From JBAXRT01 sp037131065 (lineage in GTDB: Bacteria; Bacteroidota; Bacteroidia; Bacteroidales; FEN-979): a stretch of 14,949 nt of DNA. Numbering within the stretch: position 1 is the first letter of the stretch; every line of letters begins with the position of its first letter. Location of the stretch: assembly GCA_037131065.1 (NCBI GenBank), contig JBAXRT010000071.1, positions 1-14,949 on the forward strand, written 5' to 3'. Under the pieces are notes generated by a model. That model worked only from the letters and a program-made list of their open reading frames with translations, was not told the DNA's origin and did not search any database. The position numbers and the translations under genes are program-made. This document shows positions 1 through 7,979 of this stretch, piece after piece.

Positions 1-1325
1 ACCTTTTTCTCAATGTCATCTCCGGAGAAGAGGAATCCTCCGAGGATGGTCTTGATCCGGGCACGAATATCGCCCGTGGCAATGTCGTCGATGGTCTTGA
101 AGACGGTCTTCTCCGGATCGAGGAAATCGCTCTGGTCCTGGGCATAGTAACCCGTAACAATGTTGTGGCCGAATTTCAGTTCACCCGTATGTTCGAGGCC
201 TGTTGCGATGATCTTCGCCAGGGTTGTCTTCCCCTCCCCGTTCTTTCCTACAAAAGCGATCCGGTCGTGCCTGATCACCGAAAAATGGACCGAATCAAGG
301 ACCCTTTTTTGCGGATAATCCTTTTTGAGATGGCGGGCCTCCATGATGATCTTTCCCGAATGGGGCGCCGGCGGGAACCGGAAGTGGATCCCGGAGTTAT
401 CCATCGTATCGATCTCAACCAGGTCGATCTTCTCCAGCATTTTGATACGCGACTGGACCTGTCTTGATTTGGTCGACTTATACCGGAACCGCTCGACAAA
501 CCTTTCGATCTGCCGGATCTGACGCTGCTGGTTCGAGTGCGTCGCCAGCTGGCTTTCGAGGCGCTCCTCCCTCATCTCCACGTACCCGGAATAGTTTGCC
601 TTGTAATCATAGACCTTCCCGAGGGAGATCTCGATGGTGCGCTGCGTCACGTTGTCGAGAAAGGCACGATCGTGTGAGACGAGAACGACAGCCCCGGGGT
701 AGTTTGCCAGGAACTCTTCGAGCCACTGAATCGATTCGATGTCGAGGTGATTGGTCGGCTCATCGAGCAGGACAAGATTCGGACGCTGCAGCAGTATCTT
801 TGCGATCTCCACCCGCATCTGCCATCCGCTGCTGAATTCCGCCAGGCTCCGGGTCATATCTTCCCGTTCAAACCCGAGCCCGGTAAGCACCTTTTCAATA
901 CCGACCTGGACCATTTGTCCGCCGAGCAGGTGATACCTTTCGATGGCCTCTCCATGGGACTTCAGAAGCAAATGGTAGGACTTTGAATCAAAATCCTCCC
1001 TTCCGGCAATCTCGGTTTCAAAACCGGCGATCTTCTTTTCCAGGCCGGTCACTTCAACAAAGGCGGTCATAGCCTCTTCGTAAACACTTTTCCGGCTGCT
1101 GGTCTCCATCTCCTGGGGAAGGTAGCCGATGGTGAAACCGTCGGGGATGATGATCTCGCCTTCATCGGGTTTATGAATGCCCCTGATGATCTTCAGGATG
1201 GTTGATTTACCGGCTCCGTTCTTTCCCGTCAGCCCGATCCTGTCCCTGTCGTTGATGATGAACGAAACATGGTCGAAGAGCGCGTCGCCGCTGAACTGTA
1301 CCGAGAGGTTGTTTACTGAGATCAT
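1..1325 (-). CDS. ABC-F family ATPase (translation/ribosome-associated type), 3' end outside window
   Basis: Translating the minus strand from the ATG at 1325 gives 441 open codons running off the left edge, so the C-terminal part is missing. Seen: first nucleotide-binding domain with Walker A GKNGAGKST (residues 34-42), a signature-like FSSGWQ (164-169), Walker B LVLLDEPTNHLD (184-195) and an H-loop SHD (217-219). A charged, Arg/Lys/Glu-rich linker follows (about 235-300), then a second Walker A GKNGEGKTT (360-368). There are no membrane segments. Two tandem ATPase domains joined by a charged linker without a permease define the ABC-F family, whose studied members bind the ribosomal E site and relieve stalled or antibiotic-blocked translation; family members are usually about 530-650 residues. 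Which ABC-F subgroup it belongs to cannot be decided here, and resistance should not be assumed. It lies downstream of, and in the same direction as, the large T9SS protein, but a hairpin terminator separates them. Confidence 0.95.
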   Translation of the reverse strand, partial: MISVNNLSVQFSGDALFDHVSFIINDRDRIGLTGKNGAGKSTILKIIRGIHKPDEGEIIIPDGFTIGYLPQEMETSSRKSVYEEAMTAFVEVTGLEKKIAGFETEIAGREDFDSKSYHLLLKSHGEAIERYHLLGGQMVQVGIEKVLTGLGFEREDMTRSLAEFSSGWQMRVEIAKILLQRPNLVLLDEPTNHLDIESIQWLEEFLANYPGAVVLVSHDRAFLDNVTQRTIEISLGKVYDYKANYSGYVEMREERLESQLATHSNQQRQIRQIERFVERFRYKSTKSRQVQSRIKMLEKIDLVEIDTMDNSGIHFRFPPAPHSGKIIMEARHLKKDYPQKRVLDSVHFSVIRHDRIAFVGKNGEGKTTLAKIIATGLEHTGELKFGHNIVTGYYAQDQSDFLDPEKTVFKTIDDIATGDIRARIKTILGGFLFSGDDIEKK

Positions 1326-1330
1326 GGGGG

Positions 1331-1338
1331 CAAAGATA
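1331..1338 (-). promoter_or_regulatory. Possible -7 box for the ABC-F gene
   Basis: The minus strand reads TATCTTTG, an exact TAnnTTTG match. It ends only five bases before the ATG at 1325, so a start at the usual distance would give a leaderless or nearly leaderless transcript. No TTG is visible 17-23 bases upstream; that position is occupied by the terminator hairpin. The box may therefore be weak or coincidental. Confidence 0.4.
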
Positions 1339-1344
1339 GAAAAG

Positions 1345-1371
1345 AAAAAGGCCGGTGTTGCCGGCCTTTTT
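1345..1371 (-). terminator. Intrinsic terminator after the 1884-residue protein gene
   Basis: A perfect 11-bp stem (1345-1355 with 1361-1371) encloses a 5-base loop; its core is GGCCGG/CCGGCC flanked by A and T runs. On the minus strand it lies 20 bases past the TAA at 1392 and is followed by TTTTTCTTTTC. The symmetrical A/T flanks mean it could also work on the other strand, but no plus-strand gene enters it. Confidence 0.85.
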
Positions 1372-1391
1372 CGAAGAGTTCCAGTTAAGGA

Positions 1392-1625
1392 TTATTTTGT
1401 TACCGTGATCTTGACGGTGCGTACTCCTTCGGAGGTCGTTATTTTTACAAAATAAACGCCCGACTGAAGTGCGGCAACATCAATCTTAGAAATCTTGGTA
1501 GCAAGGTTGGTCTTGTTGTAAACAATCTGACCAACATAGTTCATTACCTGAATCTGTGAGATGACATAGTCGCTCTTTACATTCACAACTTCGGTGGCAG
1601 GATTCGGGTAAACCGAAATTGCACC
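1392..1625 (-). other. T9SS type A C-terminal sorting domain of the 1884-residue protein
   Basis: Residues 1808-1884 show the family pattern: YPNPA near the start of the domain, a V.V....I..I.V.N..GQ.V strand pair, then GVYFVKI and a short basic last strand ending VTK. These features match the Por secretion C-terminal domain (TIGR04183-like) recognised by the T9SS machinery and removed by the PorU sortase after export. Confidence 0.9.
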
Positions 1626-4600
1626 GTTGCTGAGAGGATCAATACCTGTTATGACGTCAACTTTAATAACGTTTGAGGAATCGGAGGTACATTCTGCGAA
1701 CACTGAATTCACATAATAGAAATGTTCTCCGTAAGCAACGTTCATGTCGGCATAGGTCGTATCGGGGATAACCGATGTATTAAGCTGATTCCATGTAACC
1801 TTTCCATCATCGCTGCGGAATACATTGTAACCAAGCAGTGATGAAGTTGCGGCGCCGGCAATTCTCGGTGATCCCGACTGAATTGTGCCGGAAGCTGATT
1901 TTGCCAGGAGGGAACTAACTTTCGTATTCTGTACTGAAGGTTTGATACCTCTCGGGGCATTCGATTTACCGGCAGGTCCGATATAAGCTTCAAGATCCCA
2001 GTTATAATTCAAACCGTAGGCATCAAACATGGAAACCCATCCCGTTTCATCGCCGATCAGATCGCCAAAACCAGCAACAGCCGGGCCTGGAGCAGCGCCA
2101 ACAGGGAATCCTGAAGTTTCGGTAATAAGTACACCTACCCAGAGTTCCTTAGTCACATCAATAGCGACAGGAGCTGTGATTGAAACCTCATTCCAGTCGT
2201 CAAGAGTAACCGTAGGAACAGCCTGATCAACGAGCAGGGTGCCTGCATCGGCGCCTTCCCATACCCTGATATTATAGGTTGCAACACCGGAACTCGACGG
2301 CCAGAAACGGATTTTACTAACCTCACCGCCATCAAAAGCGGGTAACAAATCCGGAGTCCAGCGGGCAGCGATGTTGTAAATAGAAGGAGGCGTGGTTGTG
2401 TTGGTTCCGATTGAAGTTGCCATGGTTCCATCACACCAGGTGATCCATGCTGAAGCAAACGCGCTGCAGTTAGGACCGGTCCAGCTCAGGTAAACATCCC
2501 TGTTGCTGATGTCGGCCAATACCAGTTCGGTAGGAGGCGTACATACGGCGTAGATATGAATGTTATCAACATACCAATGGAGGATGTCGGAAGAGTTGAG
2601 GCCGTTGGCGTTAAAGCGTACCATAAAGACAGTACCGATGGTCTCCTTTAGTTTCAGATGCTGTGATGTCCAATCAACAGATCCGTTGTTGGCAAATTCC
2701 TTAACAAAACTCCATGCACCGTTCTTGTATACTTCAATTGTTAATTTCTCGTCGCCGGTTTGATTGCGGTCAACAAGTTTATAATCGAAGTCGAGCCAGA
2801 TGGTTGCACAAGTATAAGCATTGGCATTAAGGGCAGGGGTGGTAATAGACCTGCTGTAATCCGTTGCTATAATCGGAGTCCAGGAGAAATCGGCGCTCGG
2901 AACAGGATTGCCGTCGAAGGTGGAAATATTCCAGTTTCCTTCAGCATCCCAGTCGTTGTAAGCAAATGAAGCCTGATCCCATGGTTCGAAGAATGGCAGG
3001 GAACGACCGCAAATGATGTCGACTGTATCCGGTCCTTCTACCATTGATTCGGCATAACCCGGGAATCCGTAAGGAGCCAGATCATAATAAGCGCTTACAT
3101 CATAAACATGAAGTCCGGGGCTGACGGTATAGTCATAATATTCGGTATTGTCTTTACCATCAACATAATCCCGGTAAACTCCGTCGCGGTATACAACATA
3201 TCCCTGTATCCCGGCAGGTTCGCCGCCGCCGCCTGTTATCGGAACAAATGCAGAACAAACTTCCGCTAAAGCATCACTGCTCAATACAACGCTTGCACCA
3301 GTAGTAACGTCAACAGCGCGAATTTCCGCGAAGGTGCTATATGAAGCCATGATCACATTGTCGGTAGCCTGATCATAGAACATACTCTGTGCATAATTTG
3401 CAGTGAATCCGATAGAACCGACAGATGTTGCTAAACCTGTGGTTTTATCAATGGAAAAGAACTCACTATTAATAAGATCATATCCCCAAAGATTTCCGGT
3501 TCCATCAAATGAAATTGCAATCATCAATCCGGAGTTAACGTAACTTCCAATAAGAGTGGCCGTTTTCGCTACCGGATCAATACTCCACAATTGATCATTT
3601 GTTGCATCATTGCCAAAATATTCTCCTGTTACTTTGTCAACAGTAATTCCGTTGAAACCAGTACCTGGAGCGCCTGCCAATGTGCCTAATAAGGTAGAAG
3701 CGCCTGTTGCTTTGTCGATCTGATACAAATTAGGATTACCATAATAGGTTCCATAAACCCAGTTCAGCTCATTAGCTGGAGCGGCTACGCCACTTACAAA
3801 GTTTCCACCCGGATCGGGATCAGGAGCTATGATGGTGTATCCGGATAAATCATCGATATCAAAAGTTGTCAGGTTTTGAGTATAGCCAACCGTTTCAAGA
3901 ATTGATCCGAAAGCGATGGATCCTTTAACTCCGGTTTTTGCGTTCATCTGTTGTAACTTCTGATCTTTCAGATCGCTCTTTTGAGGAGCACGTCCGATAC
4001 TTGAAGCCGTATTATGTTCAACCGTTCCTTTGAATGCCGGAACCTTTACTTTACTAAGCATTTCCGGTTTGTTCCAGGTCAGGTAAGCATGGCATTCGAT
4101 GGCTTCTGCTTCGAGGTTCCTCGGAGGATAGAGGAAGTGCGAGGTAAACTGATCGCAACTGCGCTGTGAATATCCGCTGCCATATACAGCCACTACGCAG
4201 GCTTCATAATTTACGCCATACACAACCTGGTTGCCGGGAATGGAGAAGGAGGTCTCGGGCGATACGCCGCTCAACCGCTCATACCCTGTTGCCAGGTTTT
4301 TCAGGTATACATTATAAGCAAGGATACAGGGACTGAGATTCTCCCCATCGGCAACGAGATAGATGTTGTCGATAACCCAATACATGAGGACATCAGAATT
4401 ATATCCCCACGCGCGGAAACGAAGTTTGAAAGGATTGTTGAGATAGGAATCGGGAAGGCTGATCTCTTCAGAGGTCCAGGGAATATCGCCATCGGCCGTG
4501 GTATATTCTGCCAGCGATTCCCAGGTCGTCCCGTTCAAAATTTCAACGCTGAATCCATTATCCTCATTTCCAGCCCAGTCATAATAATAGATATCATATA

Positions 4601-7046
4601 AAAGTTTCAGATGGTTGCCGGTTGTCGGGGTATATGGATCAAAATCGTCGATGGTAAACTCCCTTGAAGTGAGTACGAAATCGTATTCTGCCGGTTCAAC
4701 GGGAGAATAGTTGCAACGCGCTCCGGGAGCGGGATTACCATTTGTTCCGCTAACGTACCAGTTATCAACGTCGGTGACCCAGCCATTGGTTTCAAAGGTT
4801 CCGCTCGAAAAATCTTCCTCTAATCCATAAGATGGATTGTTCGGAGCGTTCCAGGTTGAAAGCAGCGAAACATCTTCTACGTTCATGTCTGTAGGAGATA
4901 TCAATGACTCCAGCAGGGATACATCCAGCGTCTTCGGACCCATAATGGTTGTAGCCAAGGTATAGGTGTCGAAGCCGAATCTCTCTACGGTCAGTAAATA
5001 ATTCCCTTTCCATACTGTGGGGAAGACAACGGTGTTTGTTGTCAGTGTAGCCGTATAGGTTGAGTCGAAATCGACATTTTGCAACGTTACTTCCGTTCCT
5101 GCTATGGTTAAGGCATCACAGGTAAGATATACGTTGACGGTGACCGGGGCTGTCCAGTTTTTCCCAAGCACATTGGAGAAGGTGTAGTCTGACCAGCGGT
5201 TTCCGGTATATTTGGCTTTAACTGCCCACCGGTAAGCCTGGTCGCCTAAGCTGGGCCAGCTGTTGTCGACCGTGGTTGTACCTGTCGGTGTGCCAACGGA
5301 GGTCCACAAAGTGGGTGTGCCTTCCTGGCCCTGCAACAGACGATATACCTGGTAACCAACAATGGCTCCGGGAGCGTCGATCGGTCCGCCAAGACCATTC
5401 ACGGTTGCCCGAATCATGAAGTTACCCATAGCCGGTAGCCAAGGTCCTCCGCCGGTAACATAGCGGGAGTAGCTTCTGAGCTGGGTGTCGGTTGTATCAA
5501 CGGCGAGACGGGCAGCAGATGGAGGAACGCCTACCTGCGTCATAACAAGGAAGAAATCACCGCTGGCAAAGGTCAGATCGGGCAAGGTAAAGGTGTTCCA
5601 TCCGAAATTGGTCGGTGTAACCTCGATAGGATCGTCAAGCGCAAGGCCGGGGGTTCCGCCTGGACCGCTGGCATCGTAAACCTGAATGGTGAAAGGAGTA
5701 AGCGTTGCCGGATTGGTACCATCGGGGTAGTCGGCGGCTTCGCCGATATTGACTTTCCCTTCGATGGTAGTGATCGGGTATGCCAAAGCCGTAAACTTAA
5801 CGGCATTCATATTTCCGGCGGCTCCCCAAACGGTTGAATATTCGATAATACCGTCATCGTAAATGAGCTCATAATCGCCCTTGGGAATTCCCCAGTTCAG
5901 ATTTACCAACGTTGCAGGAGGTCCGTTGAGCGCGGCGATAAAAGGTTGCGCCGGTTTGTTGGGATATTCCCGAATGGCGATATTATGTGTAACGGTCACA
6001 CCAGGCGTAAGGGTAATAGGAGCCGTGGTGCTGTCGCTGAATCCGGCTTTTCCGAAAGTGGCAGGGAAAATTCCGCCCGGAAATATATCCAGGGAATAAA
6101 ACCCACCCTCGATAGTATAGGTAACATTACCATTTACTTCAACCCGTGCCCCCTTGACCGGGTTCAGGGTAACTGCATTGGTAACTATACCTTCCAATAC
6201 AGCAGGTATCGGTGAAAGCGTGAAGTCCAGTGTGGCAGTACCATCTGAAGGGACTAATGCTGACTTGGTTTTAGGCACATAATTTGGCGGAAAAGATGCA
6301 GTAAAATTATTCGTTGCCGAATAAACATCCATCGTATAAGTGCCATTTGCAATAGTGGTCGTTGTTGCACCTCCGCCACTTACGGTAGCTCCGGCTAATG
6401 GAAGGCCCGTGTTACTGCTAATAACCGTACCTGACAGCGTTCCGCCCGGTTGAGTCATCCTTACATTTAACCTTGCAGCTAAAGTATATGTAGTCGTGGC
6501 CGTGCAACCTAAGGTAACATCAGATTTGAAATAACGACAGTAATCTGTATTAGGCATCGCTGTGTGGTAAGCACGGGTATAGCCCCCCCAAGCAGAACCA
6601 TCAAAACAGATATTAATGATTACGTTGGATACTCCATCCCAAACAAAGGGTGTTGTTAAATTAAAGTCATACCATCCAATAGGTGGATCCCAATAACCCG
6701 TCCATACCGTGGTAAAACCTGTTTCATCAAAACCAGCGCCTAATGCAGTCGCACTGGTATTTTTTACCGAAATGGTCAGAGGGTCCAGATAGCCACCTGC
6801 ATTGGCAGAGATATAAAAGCCCAATTTGGTGATCTCTCCGGCTGTAAGCCCAGTCATTTCGGAGGCAGTGTAAAGGTATTGCGCTCTACCATAATTATAA
6901 TAACCATCGAAAGGAATGTTATAAGTTAACGCTCCGGTTCCAATGGTAAATTGTGTGTCTAACGCAAAACCTACATTTAGAAATGACAAAGTTGAAAATA
7001 CTGTCAGTATTACAAACCTTGTCAGCAGTTTGGTAACATTTTTCAT
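1392..7046 (-). CDS. Giant multidomain T9SS-secreted surface protein with nested Fn3 modules and a beta-propeller
   Basis: 1884 residues from the ATG at 7046. Signal peptide 1-28, ending NVGFA. Visible modules: a beta-sandwich of unrecognised family (about 30-198); two carboxypeptidase-regulatory-like modules (203-278, 283-358); Fn3-a, with strand LNWGIP (383-388) and GYQVYR (564-569), split by a jelly-roll-like insert; a third regulatory-like module (about 635-715); Fn3-b split by a MAM/choice-of-anchor-like domain (743-905, with GNPAP and WVIDNI); Fn3-c split by residues 995-1279, which hold beta-propeller-like repeats; a second MAM-like module (1346-1500, WYVDNI); Fn3-d split by another beta-sandwich and a basic linker (1528-1736); and a C-terminal T9SS type A sorting domain (about 1808-1884, YPNPA). 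Such cargo is exported across the outer membrane by T9SS, loses the sorting domain and is usually fixed to the cell surface or released. No catalytic motif was recognised, so adhesion or a structural role is inferred. It is a longer paralogue of the 1324-residue protein at 7980-11954. Transcription probably starts near 7228, leaving a leader of about 180 bases. Confidence 0.93.
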   Translation of the reverse strand: MKNVTKLLTRFVILTVFSTLSFLNVGFALDTQFTIGTGALTYNIPFDGYYNYGRAQYLYTASEMTGLTAGEITKLGFYISANAGGYLDPLTISVKNTSATALGAGFDETGFTTVWTGYWDPPIGWYDFNLTTPFVWDGVSNVIINICFDGSAWGGYTRAYHTAMPNTDYCRYFKSDVTLGCTATTTYTLAARLNVRMTQPGGTLSGTVISSNTGLPLAGATVSGGGATTTTIANGTYTMDVYSATNNFTASFPPNYVPKTKSALVPSDGTATLDFTLSPIPAVLEGIVTNAVTLNPVKGARVEVNGNVTYTIEGGFYSLDIFPGGIFPATFGKAGFSDSTTAPITLTPGVTVTHNIAIREYPNKPAQPFIAALNGPPATLVNLNWGIPKGDYELIYDDGIIEYSTVWGAAGNMNAVKFTALAYPITTIEGKVNIGEAADYPDGTNPATLTPFTIQVYDASGPGGTPGLALDDPIEVTPTNFGWNTFTLPDLTFASGDFFLVMTQVGVPPSAARLAVDTTDTQLRSYSRYVTGGGPWLPAMGNFMIRATVNGLGGPIDAPGAIVGYQVYRLLQGQEGTPTLWTSVGTPTGTTTVDNSWPSLGDQAYRWAVKAKYTGNRWSDYTFSNVLGKNWTAPVTVNVYLTCDALTIAGTEVTLQNVDFDSTYTATLTTNTVVFPTVWKGNYLLTVERFGFDTYTLATTIMGPKTLDVSLLESLISPTDMNVEDVSLLSTWNAPNNPSYGLEEDFSSGTFETNGWVTDVDNWYVSGTNGNPAPGARCNYSPVEPAEYDFVLTSREFTIDDFDPYTPTTGNHLKLLYDIYYYDWAGNEDNGFSVEILNGTTWESLAEYTTADGDIPWTSEEISLPDSYLNNPFKLRFRAWGYNSDVLMYWVIDNIYLVADGENLSPCILAYNVYLKNLATGYERLSGVSPETSFSIPGNQVVYGVNYEACVVAVYGSGYSQRSCDQFTSHFLYPPRNLEAEAIECHAYLTWNKPEMLSKVKVPAFKGTVEHNTASSIGRAPQKSDLKDQKLQQMNAKTGVKGSIAFGSILETVGYTQNLTTFDIDDLSGYTIIAPDPDPGGNFVSGVAAPANELNWVYGTYYGNPNLYQIDKATGASTLLGTLAGAPGTGFNGITVDKVTGEYFGNDATNDQLWSIDPVAKTATLIGSYVNSGLMIAISFDGTGNLWGYDLINSEFFSIDKTTGLATSVGSIGFTANYAQSMFYDQATDNVIMASYSTFAEIRAVDVTTGASVVLSSDALAEVCSAFVPITGGGGEPAGIQGYVVYRDGVYRDYVDGKDNTEYYDYTVSPGLHVYDVSAYYDLAPYGFPGYAESMVEGPDTVDIICGRSLPFFEPWDQASFAYNDWDAEGNWNISTFDGNPVPSADFSWTPIIATDYSRSITTPALNANAYTCATIWLDFDYKLVDRNQTGDEKLTIEVYKNGAWSFVKEFANNGSVDWTSQHLKLKETIGTVFMVRFNANGLNSSDILHWYVDNIHIYAVCTPPTELVLADISNRDVYLSWTGPNCSAFASAWITWCDGTMATSIGTNTTTPPSIYNIAARWTPDLLPAFDGGEVSKIRFWPSSSGVATYNIRVWEGADAGTLLVDQAVPTVTLDDWNEVSITAPVAIDVTKELWVGVLITETSGFPVGAAPGPAVAGFGDLIGDETGWVSMFDAYGLNYNWDLEAYIGPAGKSNAPRGIKPSVQNTKVSSLLAKSASGTIQSGSPRIAGAATSSLLGYNVFRSDDGKVTWNQLNTSVIPDTTYADMNVAYGEHFYYVNSVFAECTSDSSNVIKVDVITGIDPLSNGAISVYPNPATEVVNVKSDYVISQIQVMNYVGQIVYNKTNLATKISKIDVAALQSGVYFVKITTSEGVRTVKITVTK
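3210..4064 (-). other. Beta-propeller segment inserted within the third Fn3 module
   Basis: Residues 995-1279 lie between WNKP, the first half of an Fn3 module, and GYVVYR, its second half. The segment starts with about 50 basic and polar residues containing GRAPQKSDLKDQK. Four repeats of roughly 40 residues follow (about 1094-1122, 1131-1170, 1175-1214, 1219-1257), each carrying a pattern like L(Y/W/F)xID..TG..T..G. Such repeats are typical of beta-propeller blades; a fifth, degenerate blade may lie near 1060-1090. The paralogue has only 13 residues at this site. Hand-counted GC over 3241-3900 is about 42%, against about 50% for 4081-4500. Confidence 0.75.
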
Positions 7047-7085
7047 AATGTTAAGGTTTAAGTTATTACTAAATGATTAAACAAA

Positions 7086-7123
7086 ATATGGGGATCAATT
7101 TTACAATTGATATATATGGGGAT
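7086..7123. repeat. Direct repeat ATATGGGGAT around an inverted repeat
   Basis: ATATGGGGAT occurs at 7086-7095 and again at 7114-7123, a 28-bp step. Between them ATCAATT (7094-7100) and AATTGAT (7105-7111) can pair around a 4-base loop. It lies in the presumed leader of the giant gene, 40-77 bases before the ATG. It could be a protein-binding site or leader structure, or simply A/T-rich chance. Confidence 0.4.
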
Positions 7124-7200
7124 TTGCTTCATAAATATGAATACCATTCAGGGCTCTTATCCTAAATGACTGGTTATGTTTGTGTTAGTTATAGTTCCTA

Positions 7201-7224
7201 TAAAAAAGCATCCGAGCTTTTTTA
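7201..7224. promoter_or_regulatory. Terminator-like hairpin at the 5' end of the giant gene's leader
   Basis: TAAAAAAGC (7201-7209) and GCTTTTTTA (7216-7224) form a perfect 9-bp stem with a 6-base loop; only two pairs are G-C. On the minus strand it would begin within a few bases of the predicted start near 7228. It could act as a 5' stabilising stem-loop or a weak early terminator. It also has terminator symmetry for plus-strand transcription, but no plus-strand gene precedes it. Confidence 0.45.
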
Positions 7225-7233
7225 CATCGACAG

Positions 7234-7267
7234 CAAATATAAAACATTTTATTTTATTTAAAACAAA
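7234..7267 (-). promoter_or_regulatory. Promoter for the 1884-residue T9SS protein gene
   Basis: The minus strand reads TTTG (7267-7264), a 22-base spacer and TATATTTG (7241-7234), fitting the Bacteroidota consensus. The predicted start is near 7228, about 180 bases before the ATG at 7046. Confidence 0.65.
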
Positions 7268-7297
7268 TTTTTTTCCAATTATTGTTACTTTTTTCTC

Positions 7298-7331
7298 TTG
7301 CCGGAGGCAATCTGTAATTTTTATACCTTTG
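7298..7331 (+). promoter_or_regulatory. Promoter for the lipoprotein gene
   Basis: TTG (7298-7300), a 23-base spacer and TACCTTTG (7324-7331). The spacer is at the long end of the accepted 17-23 range. The predicted start is near 7337, leaving a leader of about 60 A/T-rich bases without a Shine-Dalgarno sequence. Confidence 0.6.
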
Positions 7332-7397
7332 CAAGGTATTTAACAGTTTCGTTGATTTATTGATCAAAAAACAATTTTATTTAATAATTATCAACAT

Positions 7398-7931
7398 ATG
7401 AATATTTTAAAATCACTATTTGCGGCATTGGTTGGGTTGAGCCTGCTTACCTCATGCGGTACGGTAAACCATGTTAACGGGACCATAATTTTGGGCTCAT
7501 GGAAGTTCGTGAAAGTAGTCACATATATCCCATCTTCTACCGAAGCGGCCCAGACTCTTAACATGGCGTCATCATTAGAAAACGAGACAAAATCCTCTTC
7601 TTCTGAAACTAATAAGGAATCCATAGAGATCAAACAATTGATCAAAAAATCGGTTTGGGAAAATGACTATTCAGCGCTCTTTGCCAGGTTTCCCGAGCTG
7701 ATCACAGCCATCGAGTTTAAAGGGGATAAAACAGCTACTGTCACTTCTCAGCAATCCACTACTACCGGTACCTGGAAAATCGACAAAACAGGTACAAAAA
7801 TCAAAATCAAAGCGGCCGATACAAAGAGGATCACCCCCATTGAGATCAGGAATGTCGACTTTACACTCCTTGAGATATACGACCCATTGGCCGAAGGGAA
7901 CTTTATTCTTCAGTTCAAGAAACAACCGTGA
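7398..7931 (+). CDS. Small lipoprotein, possibly lipocalin-like
   Basis: 177 residues from the ATG at 7398. The N-terminus is a lipoprotein signal: basic start, hydrophobic stretch and lipobox LTSC with Cys at residue 20. The residues after the Cys (GTVNHVNG) contain no acidic cluster like the known Bacteroidota surface-export signals, so anchoring in a membrane facing the periplasm is inferred. A GSWKF motif at about 33-37 begins the mature fold, as in Bacteroidota lipocalin-like proteins. A Ser/Glu/Lys-rich stretch follows (about 58-80). Later come a beta-rich half with TGTWKI and a C-terminal strand ending ILQFKKQP. The late TGTWKI...KIKIK and ILQF strands also suit a small lipocalin-type barrel, but the match is loose and ligand and function are unknown. 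It is transcribed alone from its own promoter, converges on the 1324-residue gene and ends at a strong terminator. Confidence 0.85.
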   Translation: MNILKSLFAALVGLSLLTSCGTVNHVNGTIILGSWKFVKVVTYIPSSTEAAQTLNMASSLENETKSSSSETNKESIEIKQLIKKSVWENDYSALFARFPELITAIEFKGDKTATVTSQQSTTTGTWKIDKTGTKIKIKAADTKRITPIEIRNVDFTLLEIYDPLAEGNFILQFKKQP

Positions 7932-7947
7932 GTTTTATCATGGATTA

Positions 7948-7974
7948 ACCCGCCAGACCGGCGGGTTTTTTTTT
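7948..7974 (+). terminator. Intrinsic terminator after the lipoprotein gene
   Basis: ACCCGCC (7948-7954) pairs perfectly with GGCGGGT (7960-7966) around a 5-base loop, followed by a run of nine T (7966-7974). It lies 17 bases past the TGA. For the converging minus-strand gene the downstream side is TTAATCC, not a T-run, so it is mainly a plus-strand terminator. Confidence 0.9.
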
Positions 7975-7979
7975 GGATT

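Larger units (their letters stand above)
7047..7397. other. Divergent A/T-rich regulatory region (351 bp)
   Basis: No protein-coding ORF is supported here. It separates the minus-strand giant gene from the plus-strand lipoprotein gene. It holds a promoter candidate in each direction, a perfect 9-bp hairpin (7201-7224), a direct repeat ATATGGGGAT (7086-7095 and 7114-7123) and, inside that repeat pair, a weak A/T inverted repeat ATCAATT/AATTGAT (7094-7111). On the minus strand most of it would be the transcribed leader of the giant gene. Confidence 0.7.

Noticed and set aside
464..986. Plus-strand frames opposite the ABC-F gene
   Set aside because: The minus strand encodes clear Walker A, signature and Walker B motifs; the plus frames are low-complexity shadows.
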